NCBI GenBank assembly: GCA_032622095.1
Contig: CP136068.1
Coordinates: 60,786,025 to 60,850,024 of the forward strand
Source: Siphonodentalium dalli
Lineage: Eukaryota > Mollusca > Scaphopoda > Gadilida > Siphonodentaliidae
Direction of reading: 5' to 3'
DNA length: 64,000 bases
The translations under genes were made by a program, and so were the position numbers. The notes beneath the pieces were generated by a model, which saw nothing but the letters and a program-made list of their open reading frames with translations, had not been told where the DNA came from and searched no databases. Every line of letters begins with the position of its first letter. The stretch's first letter is position 1. This document shows positions 12,736 to 24,035 of this stretch, piece after piece.

Positions 12736-13583
12736 ATGATGAATATGTTCGAGTTTTCTTGACTTAAACAAGCTTATTCAAAATTATAAAGAGATCAAAA
12801 GCTCTATATATAATGAGCTCGCTCTTCATCTATAAGAATAAATAATATAAGTGAATATATACTCAATTAGACAAACAAACTAGGTAATAATATATGAGAT
12901 CGACATACTATATTCTAAATCAGCAGATTGAGATGTATGGGCACGTACATGTTTATACTTTTGGGAGGGGTTCTATATTTCGGTTACCTGGATTGATACC
13001 GTCACTGTTAGTATAAAAATAGATTATATGTCGTCACAGCCGATCGATATTTTGCACATTCCGATCTAGATTGGTCCGTGCGATCTCTTAAGATAATTGT
13101 TGTGACTGGCATGAAAGTGGGTCATCTCGATTGGGTAATAGTAATACGCGCAGGTCTTTTCGGAAAAGAGAAACAGTTTGTTCATATTGTACACACTTGG
13201 TTTCAGTGTTACCGTGTGTTGTATTTCGGAGAGGCTGGATTAACTTTTCAGAATTTTTCGCATAACATTCCAGGAAAATTATCGGATTTATTGGGGGAAA
13301 TAGTGTTTAGTACGGCATGATAGTAGATGTGTTCATTTGGGAATTGTAAGGTAAGTGTTCATGAACGAGTTAATTTTGTAGGAGTAGGACAGTGGTCGGG
13401 CGGGCTCATATGGGGGGGGGGGGTGTCAAAGCAATAAAACACTGCTATAGCAATATTGTCTATTGAGAGAGGTGGTTTGTGGTTAGACAGAATCGATACA
13501 TTGGGGTGGAGTTGGTCCACAAATTCAGTGTTATTTTATTGAAGAATATCGACAATATTTTCTCATTGAATTGAATCTCGTCA
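8118..13583 (-). mobile_element. L1/Tx1-type LINE, 5'-truncated, intact ORF2
   Basis: This non-LTR retrotransposon is on the minus strand. Its A-tail is the T-run at 8118-8134, with a polyadenylation signal AATAAA (reverse of TTTATT near 8142) just upstream. A 14-bp target duplication, AGTTGGAAACACTT, flanks it (8104-8117 and 13584-13597). The mirror arm of the foldback element near 16999-17012 shows the empty site. About 1.2 kb of 5' sequence precedes ORF2 and no ORF1 is found. Compared with the full-length copy at 47.2 kb, the insertion was truncated within the long ORF1-ORF2 spacer. A pure A/T run of about 30 bp lies at 12700-12733. Confidence 0.9.
8688..12416 (-). CDS. LINE ORF2 protein: APE endonuclease plus reverse transcriptase
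   Basis: It encodes an uninterrupted 1242-residue protein that nicks target DNA and reverse-transcribes LINE RNA in the nucleus. The N-terminal third is an APE-like endonuclease, with NCRGLN near residue 10, QDTHF near 40, YGPN, GDWN, RLDYF and RSDHS in order. The reverse transcriptase follows, with NWRPISLLN, DFEKAFDS, GCRQGDPISP and the catalytic YADD at about 706-709. A C-terminal zinc knuckle reads CERC..., then H and C (C-x2-C-x8-H-x4-C). I chose the ATG at 12416 because MSKIKIIS aligns with the start of the homologous protein at 50482. Upstream in-frame codons lack an ATG. It is clearly related to that second protein, but the two are different families of one clade. The first acidic endonuclease residue, usually E in QETH, is D in both. 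Confidence 0.95.
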   Translation of the reverse strand: MSKIKIISMNCRGLNQVEKRRDLFQHIRKLDGSIYCLQDTHFTKNMEKCIESEWGYKVIMASYTSQARGVAILFKNDFELNIHNIMRDPNGNFIIADITIEKLRISLVNLYGPNSDSPDFFTKFDTLLKEVGNTQIIMCGDWNLIQDQTLDTYNYIHQNNPNAKKAVAKIVDSLELVDVWRINNPEEKRYTWRRKSPIKMARLDYFMISSDMLSLTGAGPIILPGYRSDHSIISLAVDITEIKTGRGFWKFNNSLLQIKEYSNIVKNIIEENKVRYKYNKFDTTVNKKLFLDAVLLDIRGATIHFSSKQKRQTIQNENTLNARKETLMTDIDSPSANYETKHNLMNELENIESELHEIRQKQIRGAMIRSRARWIEEGEKPTKYFLNLEKRNFISKTFTSLIDENGNKITDQNAIMTHTRNFYANLYSEKPTEEINLKQFCNGNHPHLSDTQAKNIEGPITLEELTYVLKNTKNGKCPGPTGYTYEFYKFFWSDIGPLLVESLNTSFSSGELSITQKQGIITLIPKKDKNRQLLKNWRPISLLNTSYKLASACVAERLKKVLPHIIENDQTGFLAGRYIGDNTRLIYDLIHKCNERKIPGLLLLVDFEKAFDSVSWRFLERCLNFFNFGVDMKKWITILYRNSSSSVLLNGHISQTFKLSRGCRQGDPISPYIFLMCAEILALMVRQNVNINGVHLGSSEYKITQYADDTTLILDGSERSVREAYSTLDVFARISGLKINPEKCQAAWVGPRNYDRPDFIRDLSITVNEQFTFLGIHFNIDLPKMQSNYDDKMDEIRKTITSWKHRLLTPIGRLIVIKTLILPKLTHLFLTLPNPHREFYKKLNTLLYNFLWNSKRDRVSRQQICSNISDGGLKMINVETFNSSIKITWIRRLITKKCKWAPLISDLPILDDPLYLTYDRKYILQHLSVLSNPFWKDVFSSWCEYLRLNSKNQNVLSKTIWNNPAITIYGRYINFNSWRAKGVIFINDLIQSDGRFHTPQSMLSKYNIKTNFITLTSITRQILEISKKLDQPLRRIASPFLPDNFVTTVRDQKGGQEFYRILNSTSPTPKSCRKWEQELGVINSWDTHFKLQWLQYRINTRIRATNRFLNIIKLRQNDRCERCKTEIETISHIFWDCRYVQSFLNKLIKWGTDKGIDLRVSKKTMLLGAIPLEPNSVINYFLLILKQYLYKAKFSAKSLSLNEFFNDLRLRYDCDKLRARCNMEITAFQQKWLILEKALAFT

Positions 13584-16500
13584 AGTTGGAAACACTTAGG
13601 CGATGAACTTTCCTTGTACCATATCCAAATAAAACTACCCCAAATCCAAAATGGCGCCCACAATGGCGGACAGATTTTGAAAAATCACCGAAATTCCCTC
13701 ATATTCACATCATTGGGCATTATTGTCGAGACAACTCCACCCATGCTTACAGTTGAGTTGGAAATACTGAGGTGAAGTTATTACCTTACATCTCATGCAA
13801 GAAATTGTTTTCCAAATCGTAGATGGTGGCCAAAATGGCGTCCGAAATTTGAAAACAAGTCTACATTCCTTTACTTTCTTACGATGGGCGTTATTGTTTC
13901 GCGATTTCTATACACCATTACATGTTGATATGGAATAGTGACATGAAGTATTCATTAGGGTTTGGGAATTGATACTCACAGCCAATATCGTTGCTAAATT
14001 GGCGGCTACAATTTGAAAAGAAATCGATATTTTCACCTCTTAATTTCAACTTTTTGTCATAATATCGGTATGTATGGACGAAACTGTACATACACCATCT
14101 ACCAGTTCAACTTGAAGGTATCAAAATGCATAACATAGCTCGTATCCTTCTGGAAAGATGAAAACCACAATTAATATCGCGATGTGGCATTTCGAAATCC
14201 ATTCTCCACTTAGCGCCGATAATGGCCGTAAGCGTAGGTGTGCCGAATAGTTATATCAGAACAATTACCTGATAACAGATTCTGATTTGCCACGTCACGT
14301 CCATAGTTATATGGACAAGCTTCCATTTCTTTGTCTGATAAATCTAGGTAGCTCACACCGACAAAGTATTCACCACTTCCTGGGAGTAGGGTCCCTCTAA
14401 TCATAACGTTTCAAACAATTCATTTTCCGGTGTCTAGCTTACAATTTTAAATATTTGCTCAATGTGATATTTGTGCGTCATCTTGAACTATGAAGGCATA
14501 TGACCGATGAGTATACAAGCTTACAGAAGGTCATCTCTATGTGTGTGTCTCATACCCCATGGGGATAACGACATGTACACCTGGCGAACCAGTTAGCTAG
14601 TCACTTCCCAATAGATGGTTCGTCAACTCACAAACTCAGCGAACGTATTGGCATATGTGGACAACTTCGACAGTGTTTCGAAGGTTGCTAGCTGTCTCAT
14701 TCCCTTGGGCAGATGTCTATCAGCTAAGGAGAAGACCATAGTGTACAGACTACCACACTTCTTGACCATGATCCGAAGCAACATGTGTGACGCCCCGCAT
14801 TTGTCTCGTCGAATATCTCCCAGCAGAGAGAACTAATGCTCGCGGTGCTAGTTTATGGACATGCGCCATGATAGTGGGAATGAAATGGGCCACGGTATAC
14901 ACCACCCCTACACCTGGTGCATGTTTAAGATATAGAATGTCATGCGTGTCGGTTTTATTTGGTGTGGTAAGATTGTATTTCCACATCCGTTTCGAAGCCT
15001 TTCTGATTCAACTACATACATTTTTGTCTGGATAATACTATGCTAGCCTCCCTCGGATGGACTGAAGGATAATGTCTTTATAGCATGAATGTATGCGTTT
15101 TTTGTTATCCTCTCTCAGTGTTAGTGTTATTATGTTGGCGGTATTATTCAAGAAAATGTCAGGAACTGTGGTGCATTTATTTCACTATGTATTTAAAGAA
15201 CAATTTAGAGTCTCGATGGCAATGGCTGTGGACGTTGGGAAACGCGACCTTTATGGTCATATAGCTTTATATATATAACTTTAGAATATAGCAGTTAATG
15301 TCTCATGCAGGAAAATGTTCGCAATGGTGATGTTACCAAGAAATCACTTGGTGTACCAACGTTTGTTGAACTGAATGCAAGAGCATTTGTACTTTCTTGA
15401 ACCATACCACCCAGCGTGAGTATGACATATCAAACTATCAAAGGTGTCGCCTTTAAGACTATACTCCAGTCTTGGTGGGGCTTATACAGCAGTAGCCAAT
15501 GGCACACGCCTGGTCCAGCTGTTTAAGAACGGCTTCCAAACGGATGGGAACATACAATCTTAGCATACAAGGAAAGCAAAGCCACACATGAGATCCTGTC
15601 TGAATCTAAAACATAACAAAATAAGGGGCGGTGCAGTCATGGTCCAATTTCATTTCCACTATCATGACACATACCCACAAACTAGCACCGTGTGTATTGT
15701 TATCATCTGCTTGGATCTGTTCGGTGAGACGATTGCTGGACGCCAACAAGCTTGTTCTTATGATCATGTTCAAGGAGTTTGGGTATATTATGCATTATGG
15801 TCTTCTACGCCTTAGCAGAAATGCATCTGTCAAATGTCGGGCTTTCAACACTCGAAGCCATATTCAGAAGTTGTCCGGGTACGTCAGTGCATTAGATGAG
15901 TATGCGAATTGATGAACCATATATTGGGAAGTAGCTGTTTGGGAAGATCACCAGGTGTACACGTTGTTATCCCCATTGGGCAACCAAAGCTGACAATACG
16001 CAGATAGATAGGTCCTTCTGAAAGCTAGTATACGCATCGACCGGATACCTTTCTAGTGTATCGCACAAGATGATGCCTATACCCCATATGTAGCATCTGA
16101 ATTATACCATAAGCTATACCACGAATGAAGCTCGCTAAGAATTCCAAGCTTTCGAAACAAACACGTGAGCTGGACACCGGCATATGTATTGTTTGAAACA
16201 TTCCGATTAGTGGCACCCTTCTACAAAGAAGTGTAGTAAACTGTTGTTGTGAGTGAGATAGATTAATCTGACGAAGAGACGGAAACGGGTCTAGATAATG
16301 CTGAATGTGGCAATTCAGATTAAGCTCAGGTACTGTTTTTTTTATTCTTGGAAGTCATAATATGACTATTCGGCGCACCTATATACGGTTACGGCCAGTA
16401 TGAGCCCTTAGTGGAGAATGGATTTTGAAATGCCACATCGCGATTGTGGGTTTTCATCATTCCAAAAGGCTACGACTTACATTGGAACTAATATATGGCT

Positions 16501-17780
16501 TATATTATGTACCGTTTCGTCTATACAAATCGATATTATGACAAAAAGTTGTAATTAGTATGTGATAATATCGGCTTCTTTTCAATTTATGGCCGCCAGT
16601 TTGGCCGCCATATTGACTGTGAGTATCACTTGCCAAACCCTAATGAATAATTCATACATATCAACATGTAATGGTGGGTAGAAATCGCGAAACAATAACG
16701 CCCATCCTAAGAAAGTAAAGGAATGTAGGCGTATTTTCAAATTTCGGTCGCCATTTTGGCCGCCATCTTCGATATGGAAAACCATTTCTTGCTTGAGATT
16801 TAAGGTAATTACTTCACCTCAGTATTTCCAACTCAACTGTATGCATGGATGGAGTTGTCTCGACAATAATGCCCAATGATGTGAATATGAGGGAATTTCG
16901 GTGATTTTTCAAAATCTGTCCGCCATTGTGGGCGCCATTTTGGATTTGGGGTACTTTTATTTGGATATGGTACAAGGAAAGTTCTTCGCCTAGGTGTTCC
17001 CAACTCACAATAGTAAGCAGGTGTGGAGTTTTCATGACAATAATGCTCACTGATGTTAAAATCGGCGATTTTCTATTTCTGGTGGACATTTTGGCCGCCA
17101 TCTTGGATTTGGGTAAATATTCCTCAACTCAGGTATAAGAGGAATCATAGCTCGAGTATCTCCTGCACATATATATGCATGGGTGTTGTTATAATAGCAA
17201 TAACATTCATTGATTCGAAACATTACATCGCATTATTAATGTAGATTCTTCTTTGACCTATTATACCGGCATTTGGGAAAATGTGATATCGGACAAAAAT
17301 ATCCCGCAATGAATGTATATTATGGTCCCCATGTGGTCGAAAATGACTCCTCTATATGATAAATGTATAACATGACGCAAAGATGCCAACATTTTCCCAC
17401 AGAGACAAACGAAAGGTGGTAACATGTCAGAAAAATAGCATATTTTCACATTTCGGCGGCCATCTTGGCCGCCATATTGGATTCTGGTGTCGCATTTTTG
17501 GCTAATTTGTAAGGGCTGTATATTAGCATAACGAATCGAGCTGAAAACAAGACCGCATGTGACATTATCTTTACTATAACGGCGATCAAAGAGACATGGT
17601 GCATTTTAAAAAAATGGCCGCCATGATGGACGCCATCTTGTCTGGAGTCTCTGCGGCCACTTTTTTTTCTTGTTAACAAGTGAAAAAAATTTGAGGATAC
17701 CTTAAGGAAGAAAATTAGTGGGGTGAAGTTGAGTCCTGGGGGGGGGGGGGTGCAGAGGTTGACCAATATCTCCTGGGCTA

Positions 17781-18465
17781 TATGGCTCAGTAGTTATCTG
17801 GACAACACAAGTAGAAAGAATTTGACAGAAATTGAAAAATAACGGAATAGGTGGTGGCTATTGTCAAATCGACGATGAGCAATACCCTCCAGTGACTTTT
17901 TCCAGAAATTAACAATTTTGGTAAAGCGAGCCCTGTGGCAATGTCCTATCCTATTTGCCCACATTGTTGTGGTTAAAATTACTACATCATACCATACTTC
18001 TACCTGATATGAAAAAAGTGTTGGTTAATTTAGATTTTCCTGCCATTTGGAGCCAAAATATTTATTTTTTGCTGAAAAATCGCACTTTTTCACAAAAATA
18101 TTATTTTTCGAACATTATCATTCAAATGGATATTGTTATAATTCCCAAATATTGAATTCTTATGGTGATGCAGTTATCTGCCAAGCATGTGCAGAAAGAA
18201 GTTAACAGAAATTTAGAACAATTTGCGAAATAATGCATTTTTAAGCTACACCTCCCCCAAACACGTTTTTGGTCGAAAAATTACATATTTTTTTTCAGAA
18301 CTTTACCAAATTTCCCAATTGATCATACTGGGACCCAACATAATTATTTTGCTGAAAATTGAGCCCGGGGGATATTGCTTAAGTGATTAAAGACATGTTC
18401 AGGCTTCCAGACCCCAAATTACAACAACAACGCATTTTATTTGCTATTGCATACAATAAGTGTCG
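17781..18465. repeat. Outer element: second module of the left inverted repeat
   Basis: After the foldback insertion the host element resumes with GGCTCAGTAGTTATCTGGAC, as in the right arm. It then repeats much of 6640-7240 in direct orientation (for example the blocks around 'TTTGGTAAAG.GAGCCCTG' and CCTCCCCCAAACACGTTTTT), ending at TTACAACAACAACG near 18430. The terminal repeats are therefore built from internally duplicated modules. Confidence 0.65.
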
Positions 18466-18468
18466 CAT

Positions 18469-18800
18469 ATCAATCAACCAATCAATAGTTTATTCTCAAA
18501 AAACCAATAATGATATACAGAGATTACAATAATTGGACAGCTGGAGAACCCAGCATGTCCGACGTATAGATGCACAAGTACTCCATTCCCGTTTAATATT
18601 GAAATGCAGTAGTTTGAACTATGGCCAATTGAGTAATCACATTACATCTCTGTCATTGTGGCAAATAGAAAAAGCATATCATTACTTTTTGGAATACAGT
18701 GGTTTTTATGTACAGCAACTCAGTCAGCGCGAAAATATTAAAATAGTTGACGGGGTTCAGACATTTATCTCGAAAACAAAGCGATTTCAATAATGCTGTC
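18469..18800 (-). mobile_element. 3' end of a LINE (fragment), minus strand
   Basis: Read on the minus strand, the segment ends with ...GAATAAACTATTGATTGG followed by TTGATTGAT, an AATAAA signal plus short tail repeats typical of jockey/CR1-group LINE 3' ends. The sequence upstream looks like 3' untranslated DNA. An 86-codon open frame on the other strand (18533-18793) has only a TTG start and no recognisable motif, so I do not call it a gene. Confidence 0.4.
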
Positions 18801-19728
18801 ATTTGTTAAAACTTCGTGAAAAGCATTGAAACCCTGCTGAGCGCGAAATTTACCACCTCCAGATCGTCTGCAATCTCACGGCGACGGGCGTATCAATGAC
18901 GAAAACAACATTATCTGTGTAGCATTGCTATCAGCTCCAACGAAACTATGTGTATATCATAGTATCCAATCAGTTCCAACTGGATTACATCCTAATTTTC
19001 CCCATACAATCTCCCTCCCAGATAAATTGTTTACCTCCGGATAGAACTACCACATACTTATATATCGCATAGTTTCGGCCACAATATATGTTGATATTGA
19101 ATTCATAATCCCTTCAGTACATGATGTGTTCAAGACCTCAAATGGGGTAGGGGTACATACAACAGTGAACATTTGCCAGCCGCTTGTTGTGGAGTGCCAC
19201 ATGATGCAGACTTTCGGGAACCAACACATATGTATATTCTGATAAAAACTAACCTTTGGGGTCATATCATTTCACCATGTGGTGTCTTCCAAGACTTCAA
19301 ATAAAGTAGGGGTCCTCAAAATTTTGCCTTTTTAATTTTTCCAGTCACTTTTCGTTAAGTGCTCACTCTTTCTGAACCCAAATCCATCTCTTTACATTTA
19401 CATCTATATTCAGTGCAAATATTAACTATTTGGTGCAAACTGATTAGAACATTGTCTAGTTTGAACAGTTTTATCTCTGAACTTTATAGATAAAGATTAA
19501 TTTTTTTTATTACACTCCTATGGACGATTTCCATTGAAAACACTGTTAATTAAAAATGGTAATGTCACTAGTGAATTATATCATTTCCCGTGACGTCATT
19601 GACGTTACGTCGCTTACTGAGCTAAACTTAATTTTCGATTGTTGATCTTTCTCCACATCGCGACTTTCATGCATTAATTCTCTGTGTTTTAATCATATTT
19701 GGCGAACCAAATTGATGTAGAAGTGTAA

Positions 19729-19900
19729 TAAATAGAGTAATCAATTAGTTCCAAGAATTATGTTCAATAATTCACTCGAGACGAGAGTCGTTTGGGTAAG
19801 AAACTCGTGCGCTAACACGCACTCGTTTCTTACTGACGTCTCTCACCTCTCTTGAATTATTTAACGTAATTCTCGGAACCAATTGATTACTCTCTATTTA
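19729..19900. repeat. Palindromic hairpin element within the tandem array
   Basis: Left arm TAAATAGAGTAATCAATTAG... mirrors the right arm ...CAATTGATTACTCTCTATTTA, and the centre is a second perfect stem (GTAAGAAACTCGTGCG / CGCACTCGTTTCTTAC). Arms total about 80 bp with several mismatches. Its plan resembles the palindrome at 28496-28662, which also has ACTCGTGC near the centre. Confidence 0.6.
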
Positions 19901-19984
19901 ATCAAATTGTAAACAACGCAGACACACACAAAGCCTCGTGTCATTATTATTTCATTATTTCATTATATTATATGGTTTGAACCC

Positions 19985-20205
19985 CACCCAGTATGTCAAT
20001 TTTGCATAAATGCCAATTTTGTATAAATTTGTATATCTTCCATATTTTTGTCCATATTTTCCGTTTCCAAATGGTGGCGGCAGGAAGACGACCATTTGGT
20101 CATGCCACCACCATATGACATATTATTGTTTATTATTTAATTATATATGTGTAACACATTTTATGATGATATGCCATAATAAAATATTTATTTACTTACG
20201 TCCTT
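19985..20205 (+). mobile_element. LINE 3'-end fragment with a conserved stem-loop
   Basis: A stem-loop at 20071-20114 (ATGGTGGC...GCCACCACCAT), containing GGCAGGAAGACG, matches the stem-loop in the 3' end of the LINE at 35588-35629. AT-rich sequence and AATAAAATATTTATTTA follow. No coding sequence remains. I infer a severely 5'-truncated LINE copy of a related family. Confidence 0.5.
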
Positions 20206-23200
20206 GTACAATTAACTCGCCATTGTCCATACACGCAGTCAATGATGATATCGTTCCAATCTGTGGTGTGTTCTAGTCTTCAAATTGGGAGGGGGGTAAT
20301 ACAAACATTGAAAAATCGCATTATTTATTTTTCAGTCGCTTTTTGTAAAGTGTCCCTGACTGTCGGGTATTAACCCATCTATAACAATTGTGTATTTCTT
20401 TATAGAATAGCCATTTGTCCATATGGTCGTTTGACCATGAGGGCACATCCATTCAGTTCGTGGTAGGTTCAATGGTTTACATGGGTAGGGGTCCCTTAAA
20501 ATTCGCCTTCATCGTTTGCCATCTGCTTTGTGTAAGGTGCCACGGTGTTCTCGCGAACGGCGGGCTCGCGAGGCATTGCCATTCGGCCACAATCTTGGGT
20601 AATATGGATAGCTTATGCCTTGAGCTAGTGTTGTGTTCAAGACTTCAGATAGGGATGGAGTCCCCTGAGAGTAAAATTTAGCCCTTTCATTTGCTGACCA
20701 TTTGTTGTAAAGTGCCATAGGCTATCGGGAACCATCTCATCCATAACAGATTCGTATTGCCAGATAATAATCCCATTTGTCCGCAACTTCAGTTAACATT
20801 GAGAGCATATCATTTTGTTAAGACTTCAAGTTGGATAGTGGGGTCCTCAAGACATAGAAAATTCGCCTTCTTGTTTGCCAGCCGCTTTTTGTAAAGTGTT
20901 CCAGGATTTAGAGGGAACCAAATCACCCATATATCAATTAATAATTCCATGACAGCAATACCTTTCGATCACACACTCAGCTAAGTATGAGAGAATATAA
21001 CTTCAGTTCATGCTCTGATCAAGATATTAGATGGGTTAATGGGGTCCCCCCCCCCCCCAAAACAGTGAGTATTCGCCTTTCTCTTTCATCAACAACTTTT
21101 TGTAAAGTGACCCAGACATTCAAGACCCTGGTATACTATACTCTTTATATAGCGTATACACACGCAGTTAATAATGGGAGCACAGCCTTTCGGTTCATTA
21201 TGTGTCCCAAGATTGCAAATGGGGCAGTGTGGCCTAACACATTACATTTCGTATTTGCCAGCCGCCTTTTGTAAAGTGTTCCAGGATTTCGAGAAAAAAA
21301 CCACCCATACAAATTGTAAATAATACATGAGAGCATATAGATTCGGTTCAGTGTGTGCTAAAGAGTTTAGAAGGATTATGGGTACCCAAAAACAGTGAGA
21401 TTTCGCCTTCTCTTTGCTAGCCACTTTTTGTAAAGTGCCCAGACATTGGGAAGCCAGCCAACCCACACATCGTGCAATGAAGAGGTATATTTCCTGAATT
21501 ACATACCATTTGTCCACACCCCAGTTAATATTGAGAACATGTCCATCCATTAGTGTGTTTAAGACTTTAAATGGGGTAGGGTGCTCAAAGAAAATATTCA
21601 GCTTTGGTTTTTGCCAGCCGCCTTTTGTAAAGTACCCTAGGATTTTGGAAACTTTCAAACTACCCATATAACATGTATATTCCCTGATATCACTACCTTT
21701 CGTTCACACTGTGATTTAATAATAAAAGCATGAATATTCAGCGCATGGTGTGTTCAAGAGTTTAAATGGGCATATAAAGGGGTCCCACAAAACAAAACAA
21801 TATTCGCCTTTGGAGTTTGCCATCCGATTTTCGTAAAGTGCTAAAGGCTTTCGGGATCCAACAAACCCATCCATCAACACCATGTATGCGCCCCGATATT
21901 ACTATTTTTGCCCACATCCTCAGTTAATATTTACAGCAATCATTTCAGTTCGTGAGTTGTTCAACTTTTAACACTTCAATTGTGTAGCAAATTCGTCTTT
22001 CTTATTTATCAGCCACTTTGTGTAAAGCGACACATGTACAACCCATCCATACAAATTATGTATTCTCTGATAGAACTACAATCCCGTCACACTCTCGGTT
22101 AATATAGAGAATTAGAGATCATATAGCTTAATTTCGTATTGCGTTGAATCCTTTAAATTGGGTAGCGTGTTCTTGAAAAATATAGCAAATTTGCCCTTCA
22201 TATTTGCCAAGCAAAGTGCCACACTGTTTCGGGAACAAACCCATCCATAAACATGGTATATTTCCTTATTTAATTGTCCTTTATAATTACATGATTCTTA
22301 ATACTGAGATTCTATTTTGTTCAGTTTGTGGTGTGTTCAGGACGTCTAATAGGGCGGGGGAGCAATAATGATTTTGTTCTGTATGATTATGTTAGTCTAT
22401 ATTATATGTCGTTTAGAACAAATACTTCAGTTGCTCAAAGTCGATATGTGTTAATATAAAATTACATGTCATAAATAAAATATTGTGTTGTTGTTGTAAC
22501 TGGGGGTTTAATTGGAAACCTGAGGTCATCTAAAACCAGGCTTGCGGTGTCTACGGATCAGGTTTTCATCACACGAATAATGATTAGATGCTCATTAGAA
22601 TAATTTAGAAAGGTCTGTCTTGTTATCATAAATATGTAGTTTTTCTACCAAATCGCGTCCGGGGGAGCGGTACCTAATTCCAATATCTTGAAAACTGTTG
22701 ACAATTTCTGTCAAATTCTTTCTACTTGTGATGTCCAGATAACTACTGAGCCATATGAATTATATAGTTGGTCACGTATTGTTTATAACAAAGGTTTTAG
22801 TACTTAACATCAATGTTAATGCATGCAAAATTAACTGTTATCAATAAAATAATTGTTGTTGTTGTAACTGGTGGTCTGAAAGCCTGAACACATCTGTAAT
22901 CGATTAAACGGCATCTCTGGACAACACTTTCAGTACAAGATTCATATTGGGTCCCATTCAGATCAATTCGTAAATGTTTGTAATATCATTATCAAAAATA
23001 TGTATTTTTTTCAACCAAAACGTGTTTGGGGGAGGGGTAGCTAGAATCCAATATCTCGCAAACCGTTCAAAATTTTGTTAACTTCTTTCTTCATATGCTT
23101 GACAGATAACTACTACACCATATGGACTAAATATTTCAATATTATTGCAATATCCGTTTGAATGATAATGTTCGAAAAATATAATTAGAGCGATTTTTTA

Positions 23201-23550
23201 ACAAAAAATAAATGTTTCGGCTCCAAATGGCACGAAAATCAAAATTAACCAACACTTCTTGCATATCAGGTACAAACATGGTATGCTGTAGTCATTTTAA
23301 CGCCTACAATGTGGGCTAATAACTTAGGACATAGCCGCAGGGCTCACTTTACCAAAATCGTTAATTTCTGGGAAAAGTCACTGGTGGGTATCGTTCATCG
23401 TCGATTTCAGAATAGCCACCACCAATTCCGTTATTTTTCACTATCATTTTCGTCTACAGTATATATTTCTCCTTAAAAAAAAGTTGGATTTAACTTGTTC
23501 TACCGTGGGTAGGGGTACCCGACCACTTTTGGCGTTTGGCCGCTGTACTA

Positions 23551-24035
23551 TTATACATCTTTGTTTATCTGGAAATGTTGGCTTTTTGGTCCGTCTGGTG
23601 TCTGTTCATGTCGTAACTTCAACAGTTGTGCTGGGATCTCAATGAAATTTGGTATGGATGTTCACTACTATGAGGACATTCAATAGAGGGTTCCATTGTT
23701 CTGTTCCGCTTTTCAATTCTAGAGTTATTCATCTTTGTTTATCTGGAAATGTTGGTTGTTTGGTCCATCCAATGTCTGTTCAGCTCATAACTGGAACAGT
23801 AATGCTCGGATCTCAATGAAATTTGATATGGATGTTAACCACTATGAGGACATTTAATGGCACATTCAAATGTTTGTTTTGTTTTTATTGTTCTATAGTT
23901 ACTCATCTTTGTTCATATGAAAAGCTGGTGTTTGGGTCCATCTGTCTGAGTATACCCCTCATAAGTTATAGATATGCCCACACGAGGCGGTATGCCACGA
24001 GGGGGTATGCACCGGACGACAGTCCATCTCATGTT
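23551..24035. repeat. Family-B tandem monomers, right part, with element terminus
   Basis: It continues the monomer interrupted at 6508, and two further diverged monomers follow. It ends in a distinctive block (GCCCACACGAGGCGGTATGC, then GGGGGTATGCACCGGACGAC) that recurs at 55695-55745 and, more diverged, at 61525-61580. The GGGGGTATG within it is the inverse of the CATACCCC-like head, consistent with a terminal repeat. Confidence 0.65.

Larger units (their letters stand above)
7324..17780. mobile_element. Foldback (near-palindromic) element, ~5 kb, split by a LINE
   Basis: The ends TAGTCCAGGAGATATTGGTC (left) and TAGCCCAGGAGATATTGGTC (right, reversed) are flanked by TAT (7321-7323, 17781-17783). 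Excising it gives a site matching the other arm of the host element near 22750. Once the LINE at 8118-13583 and one copy of its duplication are removed, the left arm (7324-8117, 13598 to ~15010) is the inverse of the right arm (~15525-17780), leaving a loop under about 520 bp. Arms of about 2.2 kb make it almost wholly palindromic. The arms carry repeated CAAGATGGCGGCC/AAAATGGCGCCC motifs. ORFs in them are short, mirrored and broken between arms, so no coding role is supported. Confidence 0.85.
19040..22350. repeat. Degenerate tandem array of ~190-bp monomers, ~13 copies
   Basis: Each monomer contains, in order, a 'TTCAAGACTTCAAATGGGGTAGGGGTCC'-like block (shown in pieces), TTCGCCTT, 'TTTGCCAGCCGC', GTAAAGTG and 'TCGGGAACCAACCCATCC'. 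The GTAAAGTG-like anchors fall near 19190, 19354, 20345, 20532, 20707, 20891, 21102, 21271, 21430, 21627, 21833, 22022 and 22211, so spacing is 159-211 bp. An ~800-bp insertion splits the array (about 19400-20215). The small frames called here in several phases are incidental. It forms the interior of the outer inverted-repeat element. Confidence 0.8.
6509..23550. mobile_element. Outer long-inverted-repeat element, 17 kb with its nested insertions
   Basis: Left end TAGTGCAACGGCC and right end (reverse complement) TAGTACAGCGGCC continue as inverted repeats for about 0.8 kb uninterrupted (6509-7320 versus about 22775-23550) and then into a second repeated module. A 3-bp TTA duplication flanks the element (6506-6508, 23551-23553). 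Removing it restores an intact family-B monomer (TCTAGAA-TTA-TACATC), which is strong support for the boundaries. The interior holds ~190-bp tandem repeats and no transposase. The original size without the foldback element and its LINE would be about 6.6 kb. I cannot assign the superfamily. A 3-bp duplication fits CACTA or Harbinger-like elements, but the end sequence is not diagnostic. Confidence 0.8.

Noticed and set aside
14210-16216. Possible transposase frames in the centre of the foldback element
   Set aside because: The frames (for example 14615-14836) are 60-95 codons, lack catalytic motifs, and the mirrored arm carries different frames, so none appears conserved.
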